Positions 1-10,826 of a DNA stretch of 64,000 nucleotides are shown piece by piece. The stretch is from Buchnera aphidicola (Floraphis choui) (GTDB lineage: Bacteria; Pseudomonadota; Gammaproteobacteria; Enterobacterales; Enterobacteriaceae). The stretch lies in assembly GCA_039830045.1 (NCBI GenBank), contig CP140044.1, positions 248,001-312,000 on the forward strand, given 5' to 3'. A model generated the notes under the pieces. The model was not told the origin of the DNA, did not search any database, and was given only the letters and a program-made list of their open reading frames with translations. The translations under genes were made by a program, and so were the position numbers. Position 1 is the first letter of the stretch, and each line of letters begins with the position of its first letter.

Positions 1-1
1 A

Positions 2-289
2 TTGTCTAAATTAGAAAATAGTTTAGGTGGAATTAAAGACATGGGAGGTTTACCTGATGCGTTATTTATTATAGATGCAGAGCATGAAAAAATAGCTATT
101 AGGGAGGCAAATAACTTAGAAATTCCAGTATTTTCTATAGTAGATACTAATTCTAATCCTGATGGAGTAGATTTTGTCATTCCTGGTAATGATGATGCTA
201 TAAGAGCAATTAATTTGTATTTAAGTTCTGTTTCCCAAACTATTTTAGAGTGTCATCGTGGTAATCAAGTATATGAGAATAGTATTTAA
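2..289 (+). CDS. rpsB: 30S ribosomal protein S2, C-terminal part
   Basis: Structural protein of the small ribosomal subunit. The window opens inside the gene, so only the last 95 residues are visible. They match the end of E. coli S2 almost residue for residue: a [20 protein letters not shown] stretch, then the [20 protein letters not shown] loop and PGNDDAIRA. The C-terminal tail after the last helix is shorter and differs from E. coli, as is usual for this poorly conserved end. It is followed after 34 bases by tsf, the standard rpsB-tsf operon. The real start lies outside the window. Confidence 0.97.
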   Translation: MSKLENSLGGIKDMGGLPDALFIIDAEHEKIAIREANNLEIPVFSIVDTNSNPDGVDFVIPGNDDAIRAINLYLSSVSQTILECHRGNQVYENSI

Positions 290-323
290 TAATTAAAATA
301 TTGAAAATTTATTAGGGAATTTG

Positions 324-1139
324 ATGAAAAACATTACAACACTTTTAATAAAAAAGTTACGTATTAAAACTGGAGCTGGGGTAATTGATTGTAAAAAAGC
401 ATTAATAAAAACACAGGGAGACATAGAAAAATCTATTGATTTTCTTAGAAAATTAGGAAGAATAAAAGCAGAAAAAAAACAATTATTTTCTGCTACTAAT
501 GGTGCAATATTTATTGATTATAATAGTAAGTGCGCAGCAATATTAGAATTAAATTGTGAAACTGATTTTGTTTCAAAAGAAAATAGTTTTATTTCTTTTG
601 GAAGAGACATAATAAATTATGTTATTACTTCAGGCATACATAATAATGCATTATTACAGAAAATTTTTGAAGAAAAAAGAATTGATCTAGTTTCAAAAGT
701 AAATGAAAATATCGTAATTCGTCGTATAGCAACATTAAATGGAAACAATATTGGAAACTATTTACATCATAATCGCATTGGTGTATTGGTACAATCCACA
801 TCATATGATAATAAAAAACTAATCAAAAACATTGCTATGCATATAGCTGCTAGTAAACCAGAATATTTGAGGTCAGACCTTATTCCTAATTATGTTATAG
901 AAAGAGAATATAAAATACAATTAGAATTAGCTATGAAATCTAAAAAACCTGAATCTATTGTAGAAAAAATAGTTAAAGGAAGGATGATTAAATTTTCTAA
1001 TGAAAAAACATTATTTGGTCAAACTTTTATTTTAGATCCTAAAAAAACTGTTGGTGATATTATTATAGAAAATAATATTGAAATAAATTCATTTATACGA
1101 TTTGAATTGGGAGAATTAATTTCTAATAAACCATGTTAA
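324..1139 (+). CDS. tsf: translation elongation factor Ts
   Basis: EF-Ts is the guanine nucleotide exchange factor that recharges EF-Tu. The 271-residue product has the N-terminal UBA-like domain with TGAGVIDCKKAL, then the core with LNCETDFVSK (E. coli NCQTDFVAK), the HIAASKPEYL motif and the C-terminal FIRFELGE segment. I start at the ATG at 324 because an AGGGA ribosome-binding site lies at 314-318; the TTG three bases upstream is less likely. It is slightly shorter than E. coli EF-Ts (283 residues) at the C-terminus. It is cotranscribed with rpsB and followed by a GC-rich hairpin that should end the operon. Confidence 0.98.
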   Translation: MKNITTLLIKKLRIKTGAGVIDCKKALIKTQGDIEKSIDFLRKLGRIKAEKKQLFSATNGAIFIDYNSKCAAILELNCETDFVSKENSFISFGRDIINYVITSGIHNNALLQKIFEEKRIDLVSKVNENIVIRRIATLNGNNIGNYLHHNRIGVLVQSTSYDNKKLIKNIAMHIAASKPEYLRSDLIPNYVIEREYKIQLELAMKSKKPESIVEKIVKGRMIKFSNEKTLFGQTFILDPKKTVGDIIIENNIEINSFIRFELGELISNKPC

Positions 1140-1184
1140 TAATGTATTAATAGTTATTAAAACTAATATAATGCTTTTTTAATA

Positions 1185-1202
1185 AACCGCCTAGTGGCGG
1201 TT
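1185..1202 (+). terminator. hairpin terminator after rpsB-tsf
   Basis: A perfect 7-bp stem, AACCGCC pairing with GGCGGTT around a TAGT loop, stands out as the only GC-rich island in this spacer. It is followed by a T-rich stretch (1201-1214). It sits 45 bases after the tsf stop, where the rpsB-tsf operon is expected to end before pyrH. Confidence 0.8.
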
Positions 1203-1291
1203 ATTATATCTTTTAGTTTAATAAAGTATATAATTTCATATAAATATTATGTTTATAATTTTCTCAAATTTAATTTAGTGATGATTGCAAA

Positions 1292-2023
1292 ATGCGAAAG
1301 AAAAGTAATGAGACATTTAAATTTAAGCGTGTAGTAATAAAGTTAAGTGGTGAATCTTTGCAAGGTAACAATAAATTTGGAATAGATATCAATGAACTAA
1401 ATCGTATTGTACAGGAAATAAAAAATATTATAGATTTAGGAATACAAGTAGGTATTGTCATTGGTGGAGGAAATATATTTCGGGGGAAACAATTAGTAAA
1501 TTATGGTGTTGATAACATTGTTTCTGATAACGTGGGAATGTTATCTACCATTATTAACGGATTAATACTTCATGATGCTATGAATCGGATTAATATTAAT
1601 GCATATTTAATGTCTTCATTTTCGGTTGATTCAATATGCGAAGTATATAATTATGAGAAAGCTATAAATTTGTTAAATAACAAATGTGTAGTAATATTTT
1701 CTGGAGGTTTAGGAAACCCATGTTTTACTACAGATTCGGCTGCTTGTTTACGTGCAATAGAAGTAAAGGCTGATATTATTTTAAAAGGGACTAAGGTAAA
1801 CGGAGTTTATTCAAATGATCCTAATGAAAATTTTAATTCTATGTTATATAAGACAATTACGTATGATGAAGTATTAAATAAAGAATTAAAAGTAATGGAT
1901 TTATCTGCTTTTATATTAGCACGTGATTATAAATTACCTATTTGTATTTTTAATATATATGATCCAGGAATTTTATACCGTATTATAAAAGGAGAAAAAG
2001 AAGGAACATTAATTAAATCTTGA
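1292..2023 (+). CDS. pyrH: UMP kinase
   Basis: Phosphorylates UMP to UDP using ATP, an essential step of pyrimidine nucleotide supply, and is homohexameric in bacteria. The 243-residue product shows the amino-acid-kinase fold: VVIKLSGESL near the N-terminus, the glycine-rich GIVIGGGNIFRG segment, FSGGLGNPCFTTDSAA in the nucleotide-binding middle and KGTKVNGVYSNDP. The length equals the usual 240 or so. It lies in the conserved tsf-pyrH-frr order, separated from tsf by the terminator, so it probably has its own promoter in the A/T-rich leader. Confidence 0.97.
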   Translation: MRKKSNETFKFKRVVIKLSGESLQGNNKFGIDINELNRIVQEIKNIIDLGIQVGIVIGGGNIFRGKQLVNYGVDNIVSDNVGMLSTIINGLILHDAMNRININAYLMSSFSVDSICEVYNYEKAINLLNNKCVVIFSGGLGNPCFTTDSAACLRAIEVKADIILKGTKVNGVYSNDPNENFNSMLYKTITYDEVLNKELKVMDLSAFILARDYKLPICIFNIYDPGILYRIIKGEKEGTLIKS

Positions 2024-2116
2024 TTCTTAACATATAAATAATGTATTTAAGATATATTTGTTATAATTTACATGTTTAATATAGATACTTTTAAATAAAG
2101 TTTATAAGGAAGTTTT

Positions 2117-2674
2117 ATGGTTGAAAATATTAAGAAGTTTACGAAAAATAAGATGGATGATTGTACAACAACGTGTATTAATCATTTTAGTACATTACGA
2201 ACTGTTCAAGCATCTCCTTCAATTCTAGATTCTGTATATATAGATTATTTTGGAAAAAAAGTGCAGATCTTTAAATTAGCTAATATAGTAGTAGAAAATT
2301 TTCATACTTTAGTAATTAATTTATTTGATGTTTCTATTAAAAATAGTGTTGAAAAAGCTATTATTAATTCTGAATTAGGTTTAAATCCTATTTCTATAGG
2401 AAATGTTATAAAAGTAACATTACCCATTTTGACAGAAGAACGAAGAAAAAATTATGTAAAATTAGCAAAAAATATTGCAGAAAAAAGTCGAATTTGTATT
2501 AGAAATGTTCGTCGACATGCTAATGAAAAAATTAAATGTATTTTAAAAAATAAGTTAATTAGTCGTGATAAAGAACGAAGTTTACAAAATGAAATTCAGA
2601 AAATTACTAATGAATATATAAAAAAAATTAATAAAATTTTAGAAGATAAAGAAAATGCTTTACTTAAAATATAA
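2117..2674 (+). CDS. frr: ribosome recycling factor
   Basis: Together with EF-G it splits the post-termination ribosome so subunits can be reused. The product is 185 residues, the family's exact size, with the two-domain pattern: long helices at both ends (residues about 1-30 and 105-185, rich in K/E/I) flanking the beta domain. The motif LTEERRKNYVKLAKNIAEKSR matches E. coli [21 protein letters not shown] in position. A good AAGGA site lies at 2106-2110. It stands in the conserved pyrH-frr-dxr order. Confidence 0.97.
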   Translation: MVENIKKFTKNKMDDCTTTCINHFSTLRTVQASPSILDSVYIDYFGKKVQIFKLANIVVENFHTLVINLFDVSIKNSVEKAIINSELGLNPISIGNVIKVTLPILTEERRKNYVKLAKNIAEKSRICIRNVRRHANEKIKCILKNKLISRDKERSLQNEIQKITNEYIKKINKILEDKENALLKI

Positions 2675-2736
2675 TATTTATTTTATTAAAACATGTTTTA
2701 AGTTTACTTTTATATTTATAGCTTTGGAAAACGATT

Positions 2737-3933
2737 GTGAAAAAGTTAGCAATTTTAGGTTCTACAGGATCAATTGGAGTCAATGTTTTATTAATTGTTC
2801 GCAAAAATCCTAAATTATTTAAGATCGTTTCTTTATCTGCAAACAAAAATGTTAAAAAGATGATACAACAATGTGAAATCTTTACTCCTGAATGGGCATC
2901 TCTAAAAAATTTAAAAGCAGCTAAAGAATTGAAAATTGAACTTAAAAGTAGGAATATTAAAACTCGAGTATTGTCAGGAAATAAAGCAGCTTGTATTTTA
3001 GCTAGCTTAGAATCTGTAGATTATGTGGTTTCTGCTATTGTTGGTGCTGCAGGTTTTATTTCTACGTTATATGCAATTCAATCTAGTAAAACTATATTGT
3101 TAGCAAACAAAGAATCTCTTGTTATTGGTAATAATTTTTTAATAAAAAAAGCAAAAATTCATAATGCAACTTTATTACCTATTGATAGTGAACATAGTGC
3201 TATATTTCAAAGTTTACCTGTTTACATTCAAAAAAGATTGGGATTAGTCAAGTTAAGTAAACATGGAATTAAATCTATAATCTTAACAGGTTCTGGAGGC
3301 CCTTTTTTAAATTTTCCTTTATACAAATTTGATAATATTACTCCTATTCAAGCTTGTGCACATCCTAATTGGAATATGGGAAAAAAAATTTCGGTTGATT
3401 CTGCTACAATGATGAACAAGGGATTAGAATATATTGAGGCAAAACTATTATTTCATGCTGACGATATTAAAATAGAATTGGTTATTCATCCTCAATCTAT
3501 TATTCATTCTATGATTAGATATTTTGATGGTAGTATAATTGCAAATTTGTCTATTAATGATATTAAAGTTTCTATTTTATATGCAATGTTTTGGCCGAAT
3601 CGTACAATGTCTGATTTACCTCATCTTAATCTTTTAAAAATAAAAAAGTTATCTTTTTTAAAACCAAATTTTAAAAAATATCCATGTTTAAAGTTAGCAT
3701 TAGATGCATTTTCTAGTGGACATGCTTCTACAATAGTATTGAATGCTGCTAATGAAGTAGCTGTTTCTGAATTTTTGCATTCGAACATTAAATTTACTGA
3801 TATTCACAAAGTAGTCGAATCTGCTTTAAATTCGTTATCTTATCCTAATCCTGTAGTGTATGATGAAATATTAGAAATTGATAAAATAACTCGAATTGAA
3901 ACAAAAAAAATTCTGTCAAAATTTATTAAATAA
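2737..3933 (+). CDS. dxr: 1-deoxy-D-xylulose 5-phosphate reductoisomerase
   Basis: Second enzyme of the MEP isoprenoid pathway: it converts DXP to 2-C-methyl-erythritol 4-phosphate with NADPH. The 398-residue product has the NADPH site GSTGSIG at residues 8-14, LANKESLV, the metal ligands in LPIDSEHSA and in NKGLEYIEA, and the loop GSGGPF. All catalytic residues are present and the length equals E. coli Dxr. It starts with GTG. Its pathway partner ispG is also in this window (53596), and uppS, which uses the pathway's end product, follows directly. Confidence 0.98.
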   Translation: MKKLAILGSTGSIGVNVLLIVRKNPKLFKIVSLSANKNVKKMIQQCEIFTPEWASLKNLKAAKELKIELKSRNIKTRVLSGNKAACILASLESVDYVVSAIVGAAGFISTLYAIQSSKTILLANKESLVIGNNFLIKKAKIHNATLLPIDSEHSAIFQSLPVYIQKRLGLVKLSKHGIKSIILTGSGGPFLNFPLYKFDNITPIQACAHPNWNMGKKISVDSATMMNKGLEYIEAKLLFHADDIKIELVIHPQSIIHSMIRYFDGSIIANLSINDIKVSILYAMFWPNRTMSDLPHLNLLKIKKLSFLKPNFKKYPCLKLALDAFSSGHASTIVLNAANEVAVSEFLHSNIKFTDIHKVVESALNSLSYPNPVVYDEILEIDKITRIETKKILSKFIK

Positions 3934-3986
3934 AATATAGAAACAATCATTTCATTAACTCGAGATAAGGTAAACTAAAAAAGTTT

Positions 3987-4730
3987 ATGTTATTAAAAAA
4001 TTTATTAAATTGTAACAAAAGTTATAAAAAAATTTTTCCTAAACATGTAGCCATAATAATGGATGGTAATGGACGGTGGGCGAACAAAAAAGGAAAATCA
4101 CGAATTTTTGGTCATAAGGCAGGATTAAGAGCAGTTCGACGAGCTGTTTCTTTTTCTCTTTTTTATAAGCTAAAAACTCTTACTTTATATGCATTTAGTA
4201 GTGAAAATTGGAAAAGGCCATTTTTAGAAATAATGGCATTAATGGAATTATTTTTTTTTGGATTACATAGTGAAATTAGTAATTTAAATAAGAATAATGT
4301 TCGTTTGAAAGTTATCGGAGATATTACAAAATTTAATTCTGTTTTAAGAAGGCAAATTTATATTGTGGAAGAGTCAACGATTAATAATACTGGTCTTATA
4401 TTAAATATTGCAGCAAATTATGGAGGTAAATGGGATATTGTTGAAACAATAAAAAAAATTATTTATAGAGTAAAAAATTGTTATTTGTCAATTTCAAATA
4501 TTACTGAATCTATGATATCTAAATATGTTTCAATGAACAATTGCTTTCCTATAGATTTAGTCATCCGTACTGGTGGAGAGCATCGTCTAAGTAATTTTTG
4601 TATTTGGCAAATTGCATATTCAGAGTTATATTTTACTAATGTATTTTGGCCTGATTTTAATAGAAATATTTTTGAAAAAGCAATTATTTCATTTATAAAT
4701 AGAAAACGTCGTTTTGGTTCTATAGATTAA
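3987..4730 (+). CDS. uppS: undecaprenyl diphosphate synthase
   Basis: Builds the C55 lipid carrier for peptidoglycan from farnesyl diphosphate and isopentenyl diphosphate. The 247-residue product has the catalytic IIMDGNGRWA block, HKAG, YAFSSENWKRP and the C-terminal RTGGEHRLSNFCIWQIAYSE signature. The E. coli neighbours after uppS (cdsA, rseP, bamA, skp, lpxD) are gone: only 225 A/T-rich bases separate it from fabZ. Its retention agrees with the cell still making some peptidoglycan. Confidence 0.97.
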   Translation: MLLKNLLNCNKSYKKIFPKHVAIIMDGNGRWANKKGKSRIFGHKAGLRAVRRAVSFSLFYKLKTLTLYAFSSENWKRPFLEIMALMELFFFGLHSEISNLNKNNVRLKVIGDITKFNSVLRRQIYIVEESTINNTGLILNIAANYGGKWDIVETIKKIIYRVKNCYLSISNITESMISKYVSMNNCFPIDLVIRTGGEHRLSNFCIWQIAYSELYFTNVFWPDFNRNIFEKAIISFINRKRRFGSID

Positions 4731-4889
4731 CTACTATATAAATTATTTTACTATTGTTTTAGATTAAAGATACACATTATAAATGTAGTTATGAAATAAT
4801 TTATTGTAAAATATACAATTTTTAAAGAATTTTTGTATGTATTAAAATCTAAATAGAAAATTATTTTTTATAAATTATTAATTAGACTT

Positions 4890-4919
4890 TTTACAAAAGT
4901 AATTTTATTTGTTTATAAT
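4890..4919 (+). promoter_or_regulatory. probable sigma70 promoter of fabZ-dnaE
   Basis: TTTACA at 4890-4895 and a perfect TATAAT at 4914-4919, separated by 18 bases, lie 36 bases upstream of the fabZ start. The spacer after uppS is otherwise plain A/T. In such an AT-rich genome -10 look-alikes are common, so the call rests on the paired boxes and the position. Confidence 0.55.
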
Positions 4920-4955
4920 GCTTTAATATTGTATTCGAATTTTGTGATTTATTAG

Positions 4956-5399
4956 ATGTGTAAATTAGAATTCAAAGATATTTTAAAATTATTACCCCAT
5001 CGTTATCCTTTTTTATTTATAGATAAAGTTATTAAGTATGAAAAAAGAAAATATATAATTGCAATAAAAAATGTACAATTTAGTGAATTTTTTTTTCAAG
5101 GGCATTTTCCAAATTATCCAATAGTTCCTGGAGTATTAATTTTAGAATCTATGCTCCAAACTGCATGTGTTTTAGCATATAAAAGTATAAATACATTACA
5201 TAAAAAAAAATTGTTCTATTTTTCTAGTATTGATTATGCAAAATTTAAAAAAAAGATATTTCCTGGTGACAAAATGATAATTAATATAAATATTATTACT
5301 ATCCGTTCAAATATAATACGATTTCAAGGAACAGTATTAGTAGATGATAAAATAGCATGTAATGCGAAAATGTCTTTTATGAATGATTCGAAAATATAA
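4956..5399 (+). CDS. fabZ: 3-hydroxyacyl-ACP dehydratase FabZ
   Basis: Dehydrates 3-hydroxyacyl-ACP in type II fatty acid synthesis. The 147-residue product carries LLPHRYPFLFID at the N-terminus and the hot-dog fold active site: the histidine in FFQGHFPNYP and the glutamate in PGVLILESM. The tail matches E. coli through ALVDGK-like VLVDDK. In E. coli it is flanked by lpxD and lpxA; those lipid A genes are absent here, so the dehydratase probably serves fatty acid, lipoate and biotin precursor synthesis instead. It is followed 44 bases later by dnaE. Confidence 0.96.
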   Translation: MCKLEFKDILKLLPHRYPFLFIDKVIKYEKRKYIIAIKNVQFSEFFFQGHFPNYPIVPGVLILESMLQTACVLAYKSINTLHKKKLFYFSSIDYAKFKKKIFPGDKMIININIITIRSNIIRFQGTVLVDDKIACNAKMSFMNDSKI

Positions 5400-5443
5400 A
5401 TCTTTAAGCTTTATTTTTTGTAATATTTAGTTTGGAAAATTTT

Positions 5444-8400
5444 ATGTTAAATTCAAAATTTATTCATCTTCGAGTACATAGTGATTTTTCTATGGTTGAT
5501 GGATTAGCAAAGTCCGATATGTTAGTTAAGAAAACAGCAGAATTAGGAATGCCTGCAATAGCTATTACAGATTATAATAATTTGCATGGTGTAATTAAAT
5601 TTTATAAGCAAGCGTTTTGTCAAGGAGTTAAACCTATTATTGGCGTTGATTTTAATATGTATTCTAATGAAAACACATCAAATGAATTAACTAGAATTAC
5701 TTTGTTAGCATCTACTAATGTAGGGTACAAAAACTTGATTTTATTACTTTCTCGTGCTTATCAGAATGGATATGATAGTAAGATTGGAATAATAATAAAA
5801 AAAATATGGTTAATTGAATATTGTAAGGATATAATTATATTGTCAGGTGGTTGCAACGGTGATATTGGAATAAATATATTAAAAAGAAATAAATTATCTC
5901 TCTATAAAAATTTGCATTTTTATAATAAATATTTTAAAAATTTTTATTATTTTGAAATAATGCGTACTGGAAAATTAAATGAAGAAGAATACATTAATGA
6001 AATAAAGTATCTTTCTCAAAAAGAAGGCATCCCTTTAGTAGCTACCAATGAGGTTTGTTTTTTAAATAAAGTTGATTTTTTCATTCATAAAATTCGTGTT
6101 TTTATTAATCAAGGACTTACCATAACCAATAAAAATATTGATCATAAATATACGTCTCAACAATTTTTAAAAAGTGAATCTCAAATGCTTAAATTGTTTT
6201 CTGATATTCCTGAATCGCTTGTAAATAGTGTAGAAATTGCAAAACGTTGTAATGTCATTTTAAGATTTGGTAAGTATTTTTTACCAAAGTTTTCAACAGG
6301 AAGCAGTAATATTAATGAATATTTAGTCCTTAGAGCTAAGAAAGGGTTATTTAAGCGTTTAACTTATCTTTATCCTAATAAAAAAGAACGCGATATTAAT
6401 AAAAATAGATACATTTCTCGTTTATTATCCGAATTAAGTATTATTAACAAGATGGGTTTTCCCGGGTATTTTTTAATAGTTATGGAATTTATAAATTGGT
6501 CGAAAAAAAATTCAATTCCTGTAGGTCCAGGAAGAGGTTCAGGTGCAGGATCTTTAGTTTCATATTCCTTAAACATTACTGAGTTAGATCCATTATATTT
6601 TGATTTAATATTTGAAAGATTTCTTAATTCAGAACGTATTTTTATGCCAGATTTAGACATAGATTTTTGTATGGATAATCGAGATAGAGTTATTGATCAC
6701 GTTTCGAAAACGTATGGACGAGAATCTGTATCTCAAATTATTACTTTTGGAACTTTAACAGCTAAAGCAGTTATAAGAGATGTAGGTCGTGTTCTTGGTT
6801 TTCCTTATGGATTTTTAAATAAAATTTCTAAATTAATTCCATTAGATCCTAAAATGACTTTAGAAAAAGCATTATCTAATAAATCTGAACTATCTAATCT
6901 TTATAATTCTAATGAAGAAGTAAAAGAGTTAATCGATATTTCTAGAAAACTAGAAGGAACTACTAGAAATGTCGGTAAGCATGCTGGAGGGTTAGTTATC
7001 TCACCAGGAAAGATTACTGATTTTGCTCCATTATACTATGATGAGAATGGTTGTCATCCTGTTACTCAATTTGATAAAGCAGATGTTGAATCGATAGGAT
7101 TAGTAAAATTTGATTTTCTCGGATTAAAAACATTAACTATAATTCATAATACTGTTAGAGCAATCAATATTAATTTATTAAAGGGTATAGGAAATGAAGT
7201 TGATATTAATTCTATTTCTTTAAAAGATAAAGATTGCTTTAATTTTTTGCAATCATCTTATACTATTGGAGTTTTTCAGTTAGAATCTTATGGAATGAAA
7301 GATTTAATTTTTCGTTTAAAACCAGATTGTTTTGAGGATTTAATTGCTTTAATAGCTTTATTTCGTCCTGGACCTTTACAATCAGGAATGGTAGACAATT
7401 TTATAAATCGGAAGCATGGAAAAGAAGTAATATTTTATCCTGATCGAAAATGGCAACATATATTGTTAAAACCTATTTTAAAATCGACTTACGGAGTAAT
7501 TTTATATCAAGAACAAGTCATGAAAATAGCACAAGTATTGGCTAATTATACTTTAGGTAGTGCGGATGTTTTGCGGCGTGCTATGGAAAAAAAAGATCCA
7601 TTAGAAATGCAAAATCAAAGAGTTATATTTCAATTAGGAGCAAAAAAAAATGGAATTAACCCTAAATTAGCAATGAACATTTTTAGTTTATTAGAAAAAT
7701 TTGCTGGATATGCATTTAATAAGTCGCATTCTGTTGCTTATGCTTTAATATCATATCAAACTCTGTGGTTAAAATTATATTATCCTAATGAATTCATGTC
7801 ATCTGCTATGAACGCTGATATAGATAACACTGAAAAATTAGTTGTATTAATTCGTGAATGTAAAAGAATGAAATTGAATATTATTGCTCCTAACGTTAAT
7901 AAAAGTAACTATTATTTCCAGGTAGATGATGATAGAAATATTATTTATGGACTAGGAGCTATCAAAGGAATTGGAAAGAATGTTGTGTCTGCTATTCTTA
8001 ATGTTAGAAATAGTTATGGATTATTTTCTGAACTATTTGATTTATGTGTTCGTATTAGTTCAAAAATATTAACCAAAAGAGTAGTTGAAAAGTTAATTAA
8101 ATCAGGTAGTTGTGATTGTTTTGGATTGAGTCGATTAACATTGATGCATAGTTATAATAATATAATTAAATCAGCCCGTCAATATTTGCAATCAAAGAAA
8201 TTAAAAAAAGTGGAATTATTTGGATCCTTGGTTGGAGATCTAAAAAAAATTAGAAGTGATAGTTCTTTAGAAGATATTATTTGTTCTAAGCGATTAAAAT
8301 ATGATTGGGAAAAAGATTGTTTAGGTTTATATTTAACTGGACATCCTGTAGATCAATATTTAGATACATTAAAAAAATTTCCAAAATGTATTCGTTTAAA

Positions 8401-8683
8401 AGATATTAATTATTTAAGTGATAAAAAAGAAGTTGTTTTTCTTGGTATGATTACTATGCTTAAATCAAAAATTACAAAAAAAAATCAAAATATGATTACT
8501 TTTTTATTAGAAGATCACTTTATTCGATTAGACGTGATAGTATTTAGTAATGTTTTAAATAAATGTAAATTTGATTTTAAAAACGATTTAGTCGTAATGA
8601 TATTTGGTTGCATAAAAATGAATTCGGTGAGCAACAAATATGTTTTATTAGCAAATAAAATTATTAATATAAATTTGATATAA
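5444..8683 (+). CDS. dnaE: DNA polymerase III alpha subunit, lacking the C-terminal tail
   Basis: Catalytic subunit of the replicative polymerase. Order of parts: N-terminal PHP domain ([11 protein letters not shown], residues about 1-270), palm with the catalytic aspartates in [14 protein letters not shown] and [12 protein letters not shown], the fingers ([32 protein letters not shown]), the helix-hairpin-helix region, and an OB fold near the end. I use the ATG at 5444 because it gives the E. coli-like start, with a GGA at 5433. The product is 1079 residues against 1160 in E. coli: it stops just after the OB fold, so the tau-binding C-terminal domain is missing. The 246 bases downstream show no homologous continuation. 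Confidence 0.96.
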   Translation: MLNSKFIHLRVHSDFSMVDGLAKSDMLVKKTAELGMPAIAITDYNNLHGVIKFYKQAFCQGVKPIIGVDFNMYSNENTSNELTRITLLASTNVGYKNLILLLSRAYQNGYDSKIGIIIKKIWLIEYCKDIIILSGGCNGDIGINILKRNKLSLYKNLHFYNKYFKNFYYFEIMRTGKLNEEEYINEIKYLSQKEGIPLVATNEVCFLNKVDFFIHKIRVFINQGLTITNKNIDHKYTSQQFLKSESQMLKLFSDIPESLVNSVEIAKRCNVILRFGKYFLPKFSTGSSNINEYLVLRAKKGLFKRLTYLYPNKKERDINKNRYISRLLSELSIINKMGFPGYFLIVMEFINWSKKNSIPVGPGRGSGAGSLVSYSLNITELDPLYFDLIFERFLNSERIFMPDLDIDFCMDNRDRVIDHVSKTYGRESVSQIITFGTLTAKAVIRDVGRVLGFPYGFLNKISKLIPLDPKMTLEKALSNKSELSNLYNSNEEVKELIDISRKLEGTTRNVGKHAGGLVISPGKITDFAPLYYDENGCHPVTQFDKADVESIGLVKFDFLGLKTLTIIHNTVRAININLLKGIGNEVDINSISLKDKDCFNFLQSSYTIGVFQLESYGMKDLIFRLKPDCFEDLIALIALFRPGPLQSGMVDNFINRKHGKEVIFYPDRKWQHILLKPILKSTYGVILYQEQVMKIAQVLANYTLGSADVLRRAMEKKDPLEMQNQRVIFQLGAKKNGINPKLAMNIFSLLEKFAGYAFNKSHSVAYALISYQTLWLKLYYPNEFMSSAMNADIDNTEKLVVLIRECKRMKLNIIAPNVNKSNYYFQVDDDRNIIYGLGAIKGIGKNVVSAILNVRNSYGLFSELFDLCVRISSKILTKRVVEKLIKSGSCDCFGLSRLTLMHSYNNIIKSARQYLQSKKLKKVELFGSLVGDLKKIRSDSSLEDIICSKRLKYDWEKDCLGLYLTGHPVDQYLDTLKKFPKCIRLKDINYLSDKKEVVFLGMITMLKSKITKKNQNMITFLLEDHFIRLDVIVFSNVLNKCKFDFKNDLVVMIFGCIKMNSVSNKYVLLANKIININLI

Positions 8684-8929
8684 TAAAATAACGTATGTTT
8701 ATTCTACATAATTTTAAACAATAATTTTTAAGTTTAAGTTATTTAAATAGTTATTTATTAATTTCTTTTATATTTTTATATAATATTTGAAATCTAGATA
8801 ATTTAAATGAATTAGTACTAATCATATAATATGTTTTATAATTTTAAAAATTTTAATTAAAAAAAATATAATACCATTTTATGGCTAAATTTTTTATTAT
8901 AAAATATAAAATAATTTAACCATTTTATT

Positions 8930-10648
8930 TTATGATTGTTGTATGTTTTTTATAATTATTGGGATTATTTTATCTTTAGGAATAATTTTTGTTATATTTT
9001 TTTGTCTATTTCGATATTCTATATTATTATTTTTTATAAGATCTTCACTAATTACGATAATATAAGGTATACCTATAAGTTCGATGTCAGAAAACATTAT
9101 TCCAACACGTTCATTTCTATCATCTAATATTACAGTAATATTATTTTGTTTTAAAGAAATATAAATCAATTCTGATTCCTTTTGTACTTTTTTAGACGTA
9201 TAAAAATTAATAGGTATAATAGCTATTTGAAAAGGAGCTATAGAAATAGGCCAAACAATTCCTGTTTCATTGTTATTTTGTTCAATAATAGCAGCTATAG
9301 TTCGTGTAACACCAATTCCATAACATCCCATTTTTAAAAAAGTTTTACGTCCATTTTTATCTTGTACTTGAGCATTTATTATTCGAGAGTATTTTTCTCC
9401 TAATTGAAAAATATGACCTATTTCAATACTTTTTTTAATTTCCAATGTTCCTTTCCCGTCAGGACTAGTATCTCCTTCTACAACGTTTCTAATATCAAAA
9501 CTTTTAGGTGTTAGAAGATTTTTTTCCCAATTAACGTTATTAAAATATTTCCCTGTAATATTTGATCCAATAGTAAAGTTTTTAAGAGTAATAACTGAAA
9601 AATCAGCTATAATAGGTAAATTTAGACCAATTGGTCCTATAAATTCTAATGTAGTTCCAGTTATATTAAATATTTCTTGTTTAGAAGCAAATTTTATGGG
9701 ATGAGAAATCATATTAATTTTTGAAACTTTTTTTTCGTTGATAGTATGATCTCCTCTGATTAATACAGCTATAAAATTATATTTTTTATTTTTTTTAAAT
9801 TTAACTAAAATTGTTTTAATTGTATTTTTATTTGATGAATGACCTGTACTTGAAAGATTTGGGGTAATTATAATATAGTTTTCTTTTTTTTCAGGGTTTA
9901 TCAATAATTTATCTTGTTTTATAATTTTTCTTTTACAAGTTGCTACTTGAATATTAGCTGAATAGCTGGATTGAGTTGATAATACTATTCTATCTTCTCC
10001 ATTGTTACTTAGCGCCTGAAATTCATGTGATTTGGTTCCTCCCATGGAATTAGAATCGGCTTCTACAATACAAACTTTCAAATTCATTTTTGAAAATATA
10101 TTTTTATACGTTTTATACATTAAATCATAAGTTTTATTTAATGACAATGAGTTTATATGAAAAGAATAAGCATCTTTCATAATAAACTCTCGAGATCGTA
10201 TTATTCCGCTTCGAGGTCGAATTTCATCTCTGAATTTAGTTTGAATTTGATATAGCAACAGCGGAAGTTGCTTATATGATTGTAATTCGTTACTAATTAA
10301 GTTTGTTATTATTTCTTCATGAGTTGGGCCTAATACAAATTTGTTATTATTTCGGTCTAATATTTTAAATAGTTCTTTTCCATAGATATTTTTCCGATTG
10401 CTTAAATTCCATAAATTTTCAGGTTGTAATATTGGCATTTTAACTTCTAGTGCATTCAATTTATTTATTTCTTCTCTTATTATTTTATTTACATTTTTTA
10501 ATATTCGTAACCCTGTAGGTAACCAAGTATATATACCTGAAGAACTTTGTCTAACTATCCCGGCTCGTAACATGAGTTTATGACTAATGCTATCTGTATT
10601 TTTAGGATTTTCTTTTAATGTTGAAAATAAATATTTTTTAGCATGCAT
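8930..10648 (-). CDS. proS: prolyl-tRNA synthetase
   Basis: Charges tRNA-Pro with proline. The 572-residue product equals E. coli ProRS and has the class II motifs: motif 1 around RKNIYGKELFK, motif 2 in RPRSGIIRSREFIMKDAYSFH and motif 3 in GCYGIGVTRTIAA, plus the anticodon-binding domain at the C-terminus. The insertion between motifs 2 and 3 (residues about 220-400) corresponds to the editing domain but is strongly diverged and lysine-rich. It is convergent with dnaE and divergent from flhB. Confidence 0.96.
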   Translation of the reverse strand: MHAKKYLFSTLKENPKNTDSISHKLMLRAGIVRQSSSGIYTWLPTGLRILKNVNKIIREEINKLNALEVKMPILQPENLWNLSNRKNIYGKELFKILDRNNNKFVLGPTHEEIITNLISNELQSYKQLPLLLYQIQTKFRDEIRPRSGIIRSREFIMKDAYSFHINSLSLNKTYDLMYKTYKNIFSKMNLKVCIVEADSNSMGGTKSHEFQALSNNGEDRIVLSTQSSYSANIQVATCKRKIIKQDKLLINPEKKENYIIITPNLSSTGHSSNKNTIKTILVKFKKNKKYNFIAVLIRGDHTINEKKVSKINMISHPIKFASKQEIFNITGTTLEFIGPIGLNLPIIADFSVITLKNFTIGSNITGKYFNNVNWEKNLLTPKSFDIRNVVEGDTSPDGKGTLEIKKSIEIGHIFQLGEKYSRIINAQVQDKNGRKTFLKMGCYGIGVTRTIAAIIEQNNNETGIVWPISIAPFQIAIIPINFYTSKKVQKESELIYISLKQNNITVILDDRNERVGIMFSDIELIGIPYIIVISEDLIKNNNIEYRNRQKNITKIIPKDKIIPIIIKNIQQS

Positions 10649-10826
10649 TTACTTGATCCTTAAATAAAATTTTGTTTATAGTAGATTTTAGAACCATTTG
10701 AAATTTAATAAATTTGTATTTATATGTTGATTTTTACTATGTGTGATTATTTTTAGAAATACTTTATTTTGTTTGTAGTAATTATATACTATATAAAACA
10801 AGTTACTTAATAAAAAAGATATCATT

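Noticed and set aside
8684..8929. A frameshifted continuation of dnaE
   Set aside because: All three forward frames are stop-rich and show no resemblance to the tau-binding tail of E. coli DnaE.
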